NCBI GenBank assembly: GCA_944800085.1
Contig: CALYLO010000016.1
Coordinates: 51,341 to 115,340 of the forward strand
Direction of reading: 5' to 3'
Source of the DNA: Paenibacillus melissococcoides
GTDB lineage: Bacteria; Bacillota; Bacilli; Paenibacillales; Paenibacillaceae
Length of the DNA stretch: 64,000 bases
A program made the position numbers and the translations under genes. Shown here one piece after another: positions 43,892 through 51,004 of this stretch. The notes beneath the pieces are model-generated. The model was not told where the DNA came from and ran no database searches. It saw nothing but the letters and a program-made list of their open reading frames with translations. Every line of letters starts with the position of its first letter. Position 1 is the stretch's first letter.

Positions 43892-44453
43892 CCGCGGTAT
43901 GGCGTTTGAAGAGTTAATTGAATATTCTAATCGGTTGTATGAGAGTCAGGGGCTTGCTGTAATCAACAAGCGGCCGACTCCGGTCAAGGTAACCCGCAGC
44001 CAGGGGAGCCGGGTAATATCAGGGTTTTTCGAAAAGCAATCAACGGTTGACTTTGACGGCGTATATCGAGGGCGGGCGATAGTGTTCGAGGCGAAATCTA
44101 CCAAAAATCCTACTAGATTTGACTTGTGCAAGCTTCCCGATCATCAATACGAACATTTGGAAAAGTGTCATAAGAATGGGGCCGTAGCCTTTGTACTTGT
44201 CAGTTTTGAAAAACAGAAGAAAGAATATCTACTCCCATACACGGCGCTACGGCCATACTGGACGGAATACAAGAAGCCTGTCGGCAAGCGTAGCATGAGT
44301 ATTTTGGATTTCGACGTCCATGCGTATGAGGTGGATGCAGGGCGGGTGCCGCTGGATTACCTTGCAGTTGTGGATCAAGTGTGGGAAACATCAATACAGC
44401 GTGAGGCGAACGGAACGACCTATTCTAGCGATTATAAAATTAATCTAGTGTAA
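43878..44453 (+). CDS. recU: Holliday junction resolvase RecU
   Basis: PD-(D/E)XK resolvase of 191 residues. Opens with NRGMAFEELIEYSNRLYES; catalytic block KQSTVDFDGVYRGRAIVFEAKST contains Asp, Glu and Lys of the active site. Phage RecU would resolve recombination intermediates before packaging. gaggagga precedes the ATG. Confidence 0.93.
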   Translation: MEYGNRGMAFEELIEYSNRLYESQGLAVINKRPTPVKVTRSQGSRVISGFFEKQSTVDFDGVYRGRAIVFEAKSTKNPTRFDLCKLPDHQYEHLEKCHKNGAVAFVLVSFEKQKKEYLLPYTALRPYWTEYKKPVGKRSMSILDFDVHAYEVDAGRVPLDYLAVVDQVWETSIQREANGTTYSSDYKINLV

Positions 44454-44476
44454 ATCATCATCCAGACATCAAAGAG

Positions 44477-44496
44477 GCTCTACGAGGCCGTAGAGC
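44477..44496. other. Perfect hairpin after recU
   Basis: GCTCTAC, loop gaggcc, GTAGAGC, in the 100-base gap between recU and the next gene. No T-run, so rather an mRNA processing or stability element than a terminator. Confidence 0.5.
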
Positions 44497-44552
44497 GCGC
44501 ATACGCACATGCATCGAATCGAACATATATTCGTGAAAAGGTGGGGTATTGA

Positions 44553-45176
44553 ATGAGTCGGATAAAAGTAAATGTTCAAAACGGAGCAGCCAGCGGACAG
44601 ATTGAAATGGAGGACGCGAGCCATGAGCACAAGTCGGCCCTGATTCGCGGGTTCATGCGAATATTCAGCAGCCTAGTGCCAGGGCGAGCGGCCGGGGGAG
44701 CGGAGCCAACAACATCAAAGGCGAAGGCAGTCCGGCGGGAACCTGATGTTCTGCTGCAAAAGGCAGAGGCGAAGCCGAGGACAGCGCCGGTTCTAAGGAG
44801 CGAACCACAAGAGCCGGCCGGGGATTCGATAGAAGTCAGCAAGCCGCCTCTGCTTCATTCGGAACGCACGCTTAGTGTTTCGATTGGGGAAGCTGTAGCG
44901 GCTCCAGCAGACGAGCCAGAATGGTGGAAGACCGGGATCAAGTATAAGAACGGGGTGCCGCACTACCGCTGCCGGTACTGGTGTAAAAATCCGAATTGCC
45001 GGGATAAGGGAAGTGATTATATCCGTGGGGGCGAGATAGAGATCCGCTGTCGCAAGTGCGGTCAAAAATTGGCTGTACGGCTTGCTACGGGCGAATATCA
45101 GGATATTAAGACGCTGCTCCCGGAGCGGGATCAATGGGGGAACTTCTATATTGCTGATCGCCTAGTGAATGGATAA
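44553..45176 (+). CDS. Hypothetical protein with C-terminal zinc ribbon
   Basis: 207 residues. The first 120 are low-complexity and probably disordered; the C-terminal 80 hold four cysteines plus a pair (CRYWCKNPNCRDKG, CRKCGQKL), a zinc ribbon of the type found in several phage proteins. aaaggtgggg upstream. Function unknown. Confidence 0.65.
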   Translation: MSRIKVNVQNGAASGQIEMEDASHEHKSALIRGFMRIFSSLVPGRAAGGAEPTTSKAKAVRREPDVLLQKAEAKPRTAPVLRSEPQEPAGDSIEVSKPPLLHSERTLSVSIGEAVAAPADEPEWWKTGIKYKNGVPHYRCRYWCKNPNCRDKGSDYIRGGEIEIRCRKCGQKLAVRLATGEYQDIKTLLPERDQWGNFYIADRLVNG

Positions 45177-45293
45177 ATTACTCACCACAATTTTGTGGGC
45201 AGTGGCGGGGAGGGTTATATTTCGCCCTCCTTGTCAAAACGACGTGAATTATTCCTGAAATATTCTTGAGTCAAAAGGACGGAGGGAAAGCCA

Positions 45294-45797
45294 ATGGCTA
45301 GGGTAGTAGTACCGAAGCAATATAAATGCACACACTGCGGATTTATCAGCAATAAAACCAAGTCGATCAAATTACCAGGGATCACATTTGCAGTTTGTTT
45401 TAAGTGTCGGGGCCGATTGACAGAAAACCCAGAGTGGCGGGAGTGGTACCGTGAGTATCACGAACGCGAACGGATAAAGAGGCAACAAGCCGTTGAACCA
45501 AAAGAGTGCGAAGGATGCGGAGAGAAGCGGCCGGCAGAAGAAATGAAATCCTTAGAAGGTTTGGACCTGTGCGATCATTGTCAAAAGATGGAGCAGAAAA
45601 GTAAACAGTTCGCCTCGTTGGAGGAAGAAGAAGGCCGCATAACTGATGAAATCATGGAACTTGAATCGGACTTGAATTGGGCACAAGAACGAGTGGATGA
45701 GATAAAGGCCAGAATCACGGAGGCCCGAAAGAGATACGATGAGAACGAGCTTAGAATGACGAATTTTGATTGGGCTATTGAGGGGAAGGGTGAATAA
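45294..45797 (+). CDS. Hypothetical protein, two zinc sites and coiled coil
   Basis: 167 residues. CTHCG...CFKCRG at 13-41, CEGCGEKR...CDHC at 73-100, then a coiled coil from about 105 to 155. ggacggaggg upstream. Could bind nucleic acid; not recognised. Confidence 0.65.
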   Translation: MARVVVPKQYKCTHCGFISNKTKSIKLPGITFAVCFKCRGRLTENPEWREWYREYHERERIKRQQAVEPKECEGCGEKRPAEEMKSLEGLDLCDHCQKMEQKSKQFASLEEEEGRITDEIMELESDLNWAQERVDEIKARITEARKRYDENELRMTNFDWAIEGKGE

Positions 45798-45798
45798 G

Positions 45799-46119
45799 AT
45801 GGGCGCAACAGGAGAGTTAAATTTAGTGCGGATGAGCGGTGAAATGCGGTTTTCCTCGATGACGGATAAGGTCGCACTTGATGATTTGCAATACTCTGCT
45901 TTGAAGATGTCCGCTTGGCTACAAATGCTGAACAACGGCATGAAACCAGTCTCGTGGGCGAAACCCAACCGCAGAGGCACCCGCGTTAAATGGGAGTCAA
46001 TCAATAGTCGTGAAGAAGAAAATTGGTCATTTGATGAATTGGAAGGCTTCGTGAATGCGATTAAAAAGCGATTCGGGGCCGACATAGAGTTGATACGGGA
46101 GGAAGTGAAACGGACATGA
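45799..46119 (+). CDS. Hypothetical phage protein
   Basis: 106 residues, mixed alpha/beta, no recognised motif. Start ATG 45799 one base past the previous stop, gaggggaaggg upstream. Confidence 0.6.
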   Translation: MGATGELNLVRMSGEMRFSSMTDKVALDDLQYSALKMSAWLQMLNNGMKPVSWAKPNRRGTRVKWESINSREEENWSFDELEGFVNAIKKRFGADIELIREEVKRT

Positions 46120-46436
46120 AAGTAGAGTTTGATTTTAATCTTCTCCGTTGGATCATCGGATACTGGATGCTTGGGTTCGGCGCAAGACGACAACATGCAT
46201 TTTATATTGGCCCGTTCGCTTTATGCCTTACCGCAGGAGGTACAGGGATGAGTAATGGACCTGTCTATAAGAATAGTGAAGTTATCGGCAATTACTCAGA
46301 CTATTGGTTGCTGGCTATAAAGCAGATGAAGGAACATGGAGCTATAGATACACAACAACAAAGATCGCTGAACAGGAAGGTAAAGAACTGGTGGTATGAC
46401 AAGATGAAAGAATTGGAGGGCCTAAGGGATGTATGA
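46116..46436 (+). CDS. Hypothetical phage protein
   Basis: 106 residues; N-terminal hydrophobic patch (LLRWIIGYWMLGFG) could be a membrane segment, C-terminal half helical and basic. ATGA overlap with the previous gene. Confidence 0.55.
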   Translation: MKVEFDFNLLRWIIGYWMLGFGARRQHAFYIGPFALCLTAGGTGMSNGPVYKNSEVIGNYSDYWLLAIKQMKEHGAIDTQQQRSLNRKVKNWWYDKMKELEGLRDV

Positions 46437-46542
46437 ATGGTTGAAGTGGCCTTTGATTATTCTGGCCATTGCATTCCTGACGAATGGATTCAACTTCGTA
46501 ACAATCAATAAACATTACCATGGGAAGGAAGAGGATAAATGA
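46429..46542 (+). CDS. Single-pass membrane peptide
   Basis: 37 residues with one transmembrane helix (WPLIILAIAFLTNGFNFV). Overlaps both neighbours; ggaggg upstream. Small membrane proteins at this place in prophages are common and uncharacterised. Confidence 0.55.
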   Translation: MYEWLKWPLIILAIAFLTNGFNFVTINKHYHGKEEDK

Positions 46543-47243
46543 ACGAGATGAAAAATGATCGTGTCATTACGTCCGCCATTCCAGAAATGGGACATGGCCC
46601 GATCACATACGAGACTCAAGAAGGCGGGACAAAGCAGTTACGTGACAATGTTTCTCGCCTGTGGTGTGCATGCGGCAAACCTGCAACAAAGTATACGTTT
46701 GGGAACCAGTCTCCGCATGATTTTCAATGCATGGAATGTGCGGGCGGAGAGGAGATAAAGATTAAAAGTGGGCCGAATAGGGAGCGGGAAGGAACGGAAA
46801 AGGGGAGCATGGGACAACTCGCTATGTTCACTCTTGATGAAAATGAGACTTGGAGAAGAGTAGAGGAACGGTTGGAGTCGGCAATGCTCTATAAGCGGTT
46901 TGGCTTTATTCGTCGCGAGGCCAAGGTAACGGCCACATACAGCGACATGCCGCGAAGCAACACCAATGTAACAAGCGACCAGACAGGCGACCTATCCACA
47001 TACAACGTAGACCGGGAGGAAAAGCTGCAGCGGGAGTACGAGCAAGTTATGCGGGCCGTAGGGCAGTTGTCAGACACACAACGTGAAATCATAGAACAGC
47101 GTTATCTGACCGATGAGGGAGTAACGGACATTAACGTATATGTCGAAATGGGAATGCCAGAGCGGAGCTATTACCTCGCCAAGTCCAAAGCAATGCACCG
47201 GCTTGCTTTCGCGCTTCGGTTGGAAGTCTATAAGGAGCCGTAA
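46539..47243 (+). CDS. ArpU family late transcriptional regulator
   Basis: 234 residues. The C-terminal 140 match ArpU/RinA-like phage regulators (ESAMLYKRFG, TATYSDMPRSNTN, LSDTQREIIEQRYL, with a sigma-like region-4 HTH MPERSYYLAKSKAMHRLA). The first 85 residues are an unusual extension with a Cys-rich part (CACGK...CMEC). It should switch on the late packaging and structural operon; four phased TTGCAG repeats lie directly behind it. Confidence 0.85.
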   Translation: MNEMKNDRVITSAIPEMGHGPITYETQEGGTKQLRDNVSRLWCACGKPATKYTFGNQSPHDFQCMECAGGEEIKIKSGPNREREGTEKGSMGQLAMFTLDENETWRRVEERLESAMLYKRFGFIRREAKVTATYSDMPRSNTNVTSDQTGDLSTYNVDREEKLQREYEQVMRAVGQLSDTQREIIEQRYLTDEGVTDINVYVEMGMPERSYYLAKSKAMHRLAFALRLEVYKEP

Positions 47244-47250
47244 AAAATCA

Positions 47251-47289
47251 TTGCAGACTTTTTGCAGATATTTTGCAGATATCTTGCAG
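47251..47289. promoter_or_regulatory. Four TTGCAG repeats at exact 11-bp spacing
   Basis: TTGCAG starts at 47251, 47262, 47273 and 47284, with the spacer drifting around atatt. The spacing puts all copies on the same face of the helix. They lie 7 bases past arpU and 22 bases before a -10-like TATGAT (47311). A binding array for the late activator is the simplest reading. Confidence 0.75.
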
Positions 47290-47317
47290 TTCATTAGGAG
47301 AAAAAGCCTGTATGATT

Positions 47318-47700
47318 GTATTATGGCAGTAGCGTAAAGGCGCTGCCCGTGCGGACGTGCGCGAGGTTAAAACAAGGGTGCCCAAATTGATGATGTCCAT
47401 TAAACGGACAGCATCTTTTGAAGGAGCTTTGTTCTCGGAGTCCGCCGGGCCGTGTACTCCATAGTATTGCGGTATGCAAAGGCTGGCCGACTGAGACCCC
47501 CATAATCAGCGGTGATCAGTAAGCCCTACATTATCGAGCCACAACAAAGAGGCCGCAGCGGAAACGCCGATATGTAGGCATGGAAGGGATAACCTAATCC
47601 GTCAATCTGACGGTTGTGGAAGGATTGGGCAATCCTGGTCGGTATGTACCCGCTCTGGTGGTTGCTTGATGGAGCGGGATATGCCTCAAATCAAAGTGCT
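47318..47700 (+). ncRNA. Candidate large structured non-coding RNA
   Basis: No open frame of quality, but many perfect helices: GATG/CATC with GTCC/GGAC (47389-47415); GGAGT/ACTCC (47437-47460); ACTGA/TCAGT (47490-47520); CCTACAT-ATCG with CGAT-ATGTAGG (47525-47536 with 47568-47578); CCGTCA/TGACGG (47599-47613); AGGATT/AATCCT (47621-47636); CCCGCTC/GAGCGGG (47649-47678). AGGCAT/ATGCCT (47576-47581 with 47681-47686) encloses the 3' part and competes with the fourth helix. It lies between arpU and the terminase genes behind a likely late promoter. The class is not recognised. Confidence 0.6.
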
Positions 47701-47753
47701 AACTCTTTCATTCTTGGTTATACTGATACTATCTAGTAATCAGAGGTGAGATC

Positions 47754-48158
47754 ATGCCGGGGATGACAGAGCAAGAGCTAATGGCACGCTATAAAGACCA
47801 TGTAACAAATAAGGAGTACACGTTGGCCCATTTCTAAAGATGGGGAGCCTTGCGAGATTGCAGGCAAGATTATAGAGGATTCTAATCAATGTGGACGGCG
47901 CTCTAATGGCTGTAACCAGCATGGGATTATTTCAACTAATTCCGGATGAAGAAATGACAATGATGTACGTGAGGAATGATCCTAGATTCGTTTGCGGTGT
48001 CAGATGAAATAATAGTAAATCTCGGAAACGTAACTAAGGTTGAAAGTGACTCAAGACGTATCTGGATGCACGACCAATCAGTCGTTGGTGATGAGTCGTA
48101 CTGGACAGACTTCATAAGCAAATACGACTTGTTCCAGCAAGGGAAAGTAAGCGGCTGA
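47754..48158 (+). pseudogene. Fragmented small gene(s), several frames
   Basis: Protein-like sequence moves through frames: MPGMTEQELMARYKDHVTNK from ATG 47754 (RBS agaggtgag), then WPISKDGEPCEIAGKIIEDS from 47824, then VDGALMAVTSMGLFQLIPDE from 47891, then 60 codons from ATG 47976 (VSDEIIVNLGNVTKVES). Each step is +1 from the last. Either a single gene hit by several indels or two or three unrelated short genes. No family recognised. Confidence 0.35.
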
Positions 48159-48172
48159 ATATAGTAATGAAT

Positions 48173-48200
48173 TAAGCACCTGAGAGGGTGTTTTTTTTGT
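48173..48200 (+). terminator. Rightward terminator before hicAB
   Basis: CACC and GGTG pair around tgagag, then eight T. It separates the late-region RNA from the convergent hicB gene. Confidence 0.6.
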
Positions 48201-48221
48201 TGCAATCAAAAGGACTCCTCA

Positions 48222-48636
48222 TTAAGAGAAGTCCTTAACACCAAGTTTCTCCTTCAATGCATCTTGAAGTGTCTGGGAGAAGTTGATCCCTTCCTCGGCA
48301 GCAGCATCGTTTAGCCATTTTGGAATTGTGAGTGTCTTATTAATGGCCTTGTTGCGGATACGCTCGCGGACGAAATCGGTATTCACTTGGATAAGAGACA
48401 CAAATGTACCGGCTGCTAATTGGATAGAGTCCGGCTTCGATGGCTGCGGGATATCGTCTTCATCCTCTTCCATCAAGTAAAGGTGTCCACCAAGGGCATC
48501 CTTCGCCATATGCAAGGCTTCGTCGAGGGTATCACCTTCGGTAATGCAGCCCGGCAAGTCAGGGAAACGTCACGGTATATCCGCCTTCGTCTGGCTCGCC
48601 TGGGCGGAACACAGCGGGATAAATGTACTTACTCAT
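48222..48636 (-). pseudogene. hicB: HicB antitoxin, frameshifted
   Basis: HicB neutralises HicA and represses the operon. N-terminal RNase-H-like part (MSKYIYPAVFRPGEPDEGGY, then TVTFP) is followed by a premature TGA; one frame over it continues DLPGCITEGDTLDEALHMAK and the C-terminal RHH-type domain (NKTLTIPKWLNDAAAEEG). The break is an extra C in the TTTCCC tract near 48560, inside the conserved FPDLPG. aaggagg precedes ATG 48636. A terminator overlaps its 3' end. Confidence 0.85.
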
Positions 48637-48672
48637 ATATGATTAACCTCCTTGGGAGAGGCAGGGCTTAAA

Positions 48673-48864
48673 TCAGCCCCCGCCTGCCTCGAAGATGCTT
48701 TTTGTCGTTCTCCGTTTTAGATCTTTCTTGGGATGAGGTACAGAAACCTTTCCCTTTTTGGTTGGATGGACAAAGTGCCAGTGGTCACCTTCTGTATTCT
48801 TATGTACCCAACCATCTGATTTTAGGATTTTGATTATTTCTCTTGATGAGTACGCTTTTATCAA
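48673..48864 (-). CDS. hicA: HicA toxin, mRNA interferase
   Basis: dsRBD-like RNase of 63 residues: SSREIIKILKSDGW, catalytic His in GDHWHFVHPTKKG, then VPHPKKDLKRRTTKSI. Upstream of hicB as usual. The only in-frame start codon is TTG 48864, and the good aaggagg site is 16 bases away, so its start is uncertain and translation may be weak. Intact toxin beside a broken antitoxin is unexpected. Confidence 0.88.
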   Translation of the reverse strand: MIKAYSSREIIKILKSDGWVHKNTEGDHWHFVHPTKKGKVSVPHPKKDLKRRTTKSIFEAGGG

Positions 48865-48900
48865 GGTTGACCATGTTTACCTCCTTTCTGATTATATTAT

Positions 48901-48953
48901 AACACATGTTATTACACGTGTAAAGAATAAAACAAATGTTTTTACACGTGTTG
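48901..48953. promoter_or_regulatory. HicB operator palindromes
   Basis: AACACATGTT at 48901, TTACACGTGTAA at 48912-48923 and TTTACACGTGTTG at 48941 all share the ACACGTGT core, spaced about 30 bp. They lie upstream of hicA, where the antitoxin would bind to autoregulate. Confidence 0.75.
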
Positions 48954-49130
48954 TCGTGGTGGAAGCGGGAACCGTGTTTTTGTCGTGCGATCGCCACATA
49001 TAAGTAGACGGTGATTTTCACCCCATACAAAAGCCACTTATATATGAGAATACGTTTTACAAGCATTACATGATTCCGTGGTCGCTGATTATTCAGCGGC
49101 TTTTTATTATGCATAGAAAGGAATGGGAGT

Positions 49131-49226
49131 ATGAAGTTTCTTAAATGGCTTGTACGAGTAACAGCATATCGAGAAACGGAACCACCAAGGAACCGGGGTG
49201 AACGCAGACATGGCAGAGAGACATGA
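49131..49226 (+). CDS. Small basic hypothetical protein
   Basis: 31 residues (MKFLKWLVRVTAYRETEP and onward), aaaggaatgggag upstream. Ahead of it at about 49078-49106 is a hairpin CGCTG/CAGCG with T5 that may terminate upstream transcripts. Confidence 0.45.
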   Translation: MKFLKWLVRVTAYRETEPPRNRGERRHGRET

Positions 49227-49461
49227 CAGGCTGCAGCGTTGTGTCAAAATAACACACGCTTGCGGACACACGAAGTACCGTACTGAGATATTCAGGGGAG
49301 AAGATGAAGAGAAGCAGAAGATCCGATTCTTTGAAAAGCTGAACTGTCCTGATTGTGCATCGGAGCGGGAACAGCCAGACAAGTGTCGGCGCTGCGCGTG
49401 GGGCAAGTGGGATGGAGTGGCACAAACATGCCTGATACCGCTGAGATGTTGGAGGGATTGA
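49210..49461 (+). CDS. Cysteine-rich hypothetical protein
   Basis: 83 residues with CGHTKYR, CPDCAS and CRRCAWG: likely two zinc sites. A GTG start at 49198 is possible as well. Precedes the HNH gene. Confidence 0.6.
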   Translation: MAERHDRLQRCVKITHACGHTKYRTEIFRGEDEEKQKIRFFEKLNCPDCASEREQPDKCRRCAWGKWDGVAQTCLIPLRCWRD

Positions 49462-49463
49462 AG

Positions 49464-49907
49464 ATGCCGCCCAAGCCTAAGCGACCCTGCAGCAAGCCGG
49501 GGTGCCCGGAGTTGACGACAGAACGCTGCTGCGAGAAGCACAAGGCAGCAGCTTCACAAGCGATGCCAAGCCGCTCATATGCCAAACTATACGGACGGCG
49601 CTGGCGAAAATACCGGGAACAGTACCTCGCCCTGCATCCGCTATGTGTATGTGATGAATGCAAAGGGAAAGAGGTTCCTTTGGCTGCTGATGTAGTGGAC
49701 CATATTAAACCACACAAGGGCAATTACAACTTGTTCTGGGACCCAGAGAACCACCAACCAATGAACAAGCGATGTCATGATAGGAAGACGGCAAAGAGGA
49801 CGGAGGTTTCGGTCATGGACTATACAACGATTGCTATTAAGGTTTCGATTGTGATCCTTATATTAATCAATGCTCGCTATTTGGAAAAAACAAATAGATG
49901 CCCGTAA
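49464..49907 (+). CDS. HNH endonuclease with altered C-terminus
   Basis: Phage HNH nuclease located just before terminase, which in HK97-type phages assists cos cleavage by TerL. Domain motifs: CSKPGCPELT, RGR-like YGRRWRKYREQYLALHPLC, VVDHIKPHKGNYNLFWD, NHQPMNKRCHDRKT. After RKTAK the usual ending is EDGGFG; here that ending is one frame over, and the frame instead runs into a hydrophobic tail of about 30 residues. A lost A in gcaaagagg (49791-49798) explains it. The tail alone has its own site (ggagg) and ATG at 49815 and may be a separate 30-residue membrane peptide. Confidence 0.85.
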   Translation: MPPKPKRPCSKPGCPELTTERCCEKHKAAASQAMPSRSYAKLYGRRWRKYREQYLALHPLCVCDECKGKEVPLAADVVDHIKPHKGNYNLFWDPENHQPMNKRCHDRKTAKRTEVSVMDYTTIAIKVSIVILILINARYLEKTNRCP

Positions 49908-50010
49908 TTATGGGCGGGCAGCTAGAATAACAGCGATCACAGCCTTGCTCATAGCATCATACGCGCTTTGAATGGAGCTTCTTTATTCGAGGGGATGGAG
50001 GGATTAGGGG

Positions 50011-50298
50011 TTGAGTTCGGGATCCTTGTTATATAAGTGCAGGCAGTGCGGCGTTGTTGAAAAGAATGTACATGTACCTGATGTCATGATTGCGTTGGTG
50101 AACATAACGATGGGTGAGCCACTACCTAAAGAATGGGGTGGTAGTGTTGGCTTAATAGGGATGCATTCATGTAGTGATGGAAGGATAGGGGTTACTGACT
50201 TGATAGGAGCTACTGAAAGCGGGAGGAAAGCAGACGAGCGTTATAGGAAGGAGGGACATTGTGAAACAAAAACTCACGACTCACTATTGCTTGGATAA
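50011..50298 (+). CDS. Hypothetical zinc-ribbon phage protein
   Basis: 95 residues from TTG 50011 with ggagggatta upstream. CRQCGVVEK near the N-terminus and a later HSCSDG suggest a metal site. Overlaps the next small gene. Confidence 0.5.
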   Translation: MSSGSLLYKCRQCGVVEKNVHVPDVMIALVNITMGEPLPKEWGGSVGLIGMHSCSDGRIGVTDLIGATESGRKADERYRKEGHCETKTHDSLLLG

Positions 50299-50428
50299 GG
50301 ATTGTGGTTACGTCGAACGAAGTCACAAGGTACGAGATGGCTTGAGGTGTCCTAGGTGTGGGGGACCAACCGCGATTGATACAGTCCGTCGTGGTTCCGA
50401 TGACGCCCCCCTAGGGTCAAAAACGTGA
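50261..50428 (+). CDS. Small zinc-ribbon protein
   Basis: 55 residues from GTG 50261 (aaggaggga upstream): YCLDKDCGY and RCPRCGGPT make a zinc ribbon. Unknown role. Confidence 0.55.
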   Translation: MKQKLTTHYCLDKDCGYVERSHKVRDGLRCPRCGGPTAIDTVRRGSDDAPLGSKT

Positions 50429-50514
50429 GGCTATGAGGCGTTGAGCGCTGCCCCCTCAAGCGCACGAAAATTTCCTGAAATCAAATTTAGGGTACGCAAG
50501 GAGGTGACGTGACG

Positions 50515-51004
50515 ATGGGGAGGAATCCGAAACCGCTGCATTTGATAAAAGGACATCTGACGAAAAAGCAGAAGTTTGAGCGACAGGACAAGGAACAGAA
50601 AATAAGCAGCCGCTTAAGAAGGGAATCGCATCCGAGCGCCTGCTTGGCTGAATGATAAGGCAAAAAAAATGTTCCGAGACTTGGTAAAGCAGCTTGAAGA
50701 AACCGAATTGCTGACGAATTTAGATGTAAATGGACTTGCTCAATATTGTGACTTACATGCCCGAATGCTGGAGCTTCGAACCGAAGTGGAGGAAAAGGGA
50801 TATACGTTAGTAAATGAAAATTCGCGCGGAGGTATAACCTACGTCACGAATCCGGCGCTAACGGCCTTGAATTCTACCATCAAGCTACTCCAAGCATATG
50901 AAAGTAAGTTCGGTTTAACCGTTTATGACAGAACAAAAATAGCTCTTAAAGACGAGAAGCCCAAAGAATCTGATCCGGTGACGGATCGTTTCGGTGATAT
51001 ATGA
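50515..51004 (+). pseudogene. terS: Terminase small subunit (P27 family), two frameshifts
   Basis: TerS recognises the packaging site and brings DNA to TerL. ATG 50515 (aaggaggtga upstream) reads MGRNPKPLHLIKGHLTKKQK; the frame then fails near 50600. The expected continuation NKQPLKKGIASER lies in a second frame, and PAWLNDKAKKMFRDLVKQ to the end in a third. Adding one A in cagaaaata and one C in gcgcctg restores a normal P27 protein of about 163 residues. The C-terminal 111 residues from ATG 50669 are intact and overlap terL by four bases. Confidence 0.85.

Noticed and set aside
47318-47700. Group I or II intron as explanation of the structured region
   Set aside because: I could not find a group I core (P7 with conserved G site) or a group II domain V, and no maturase or split gene flanks it.
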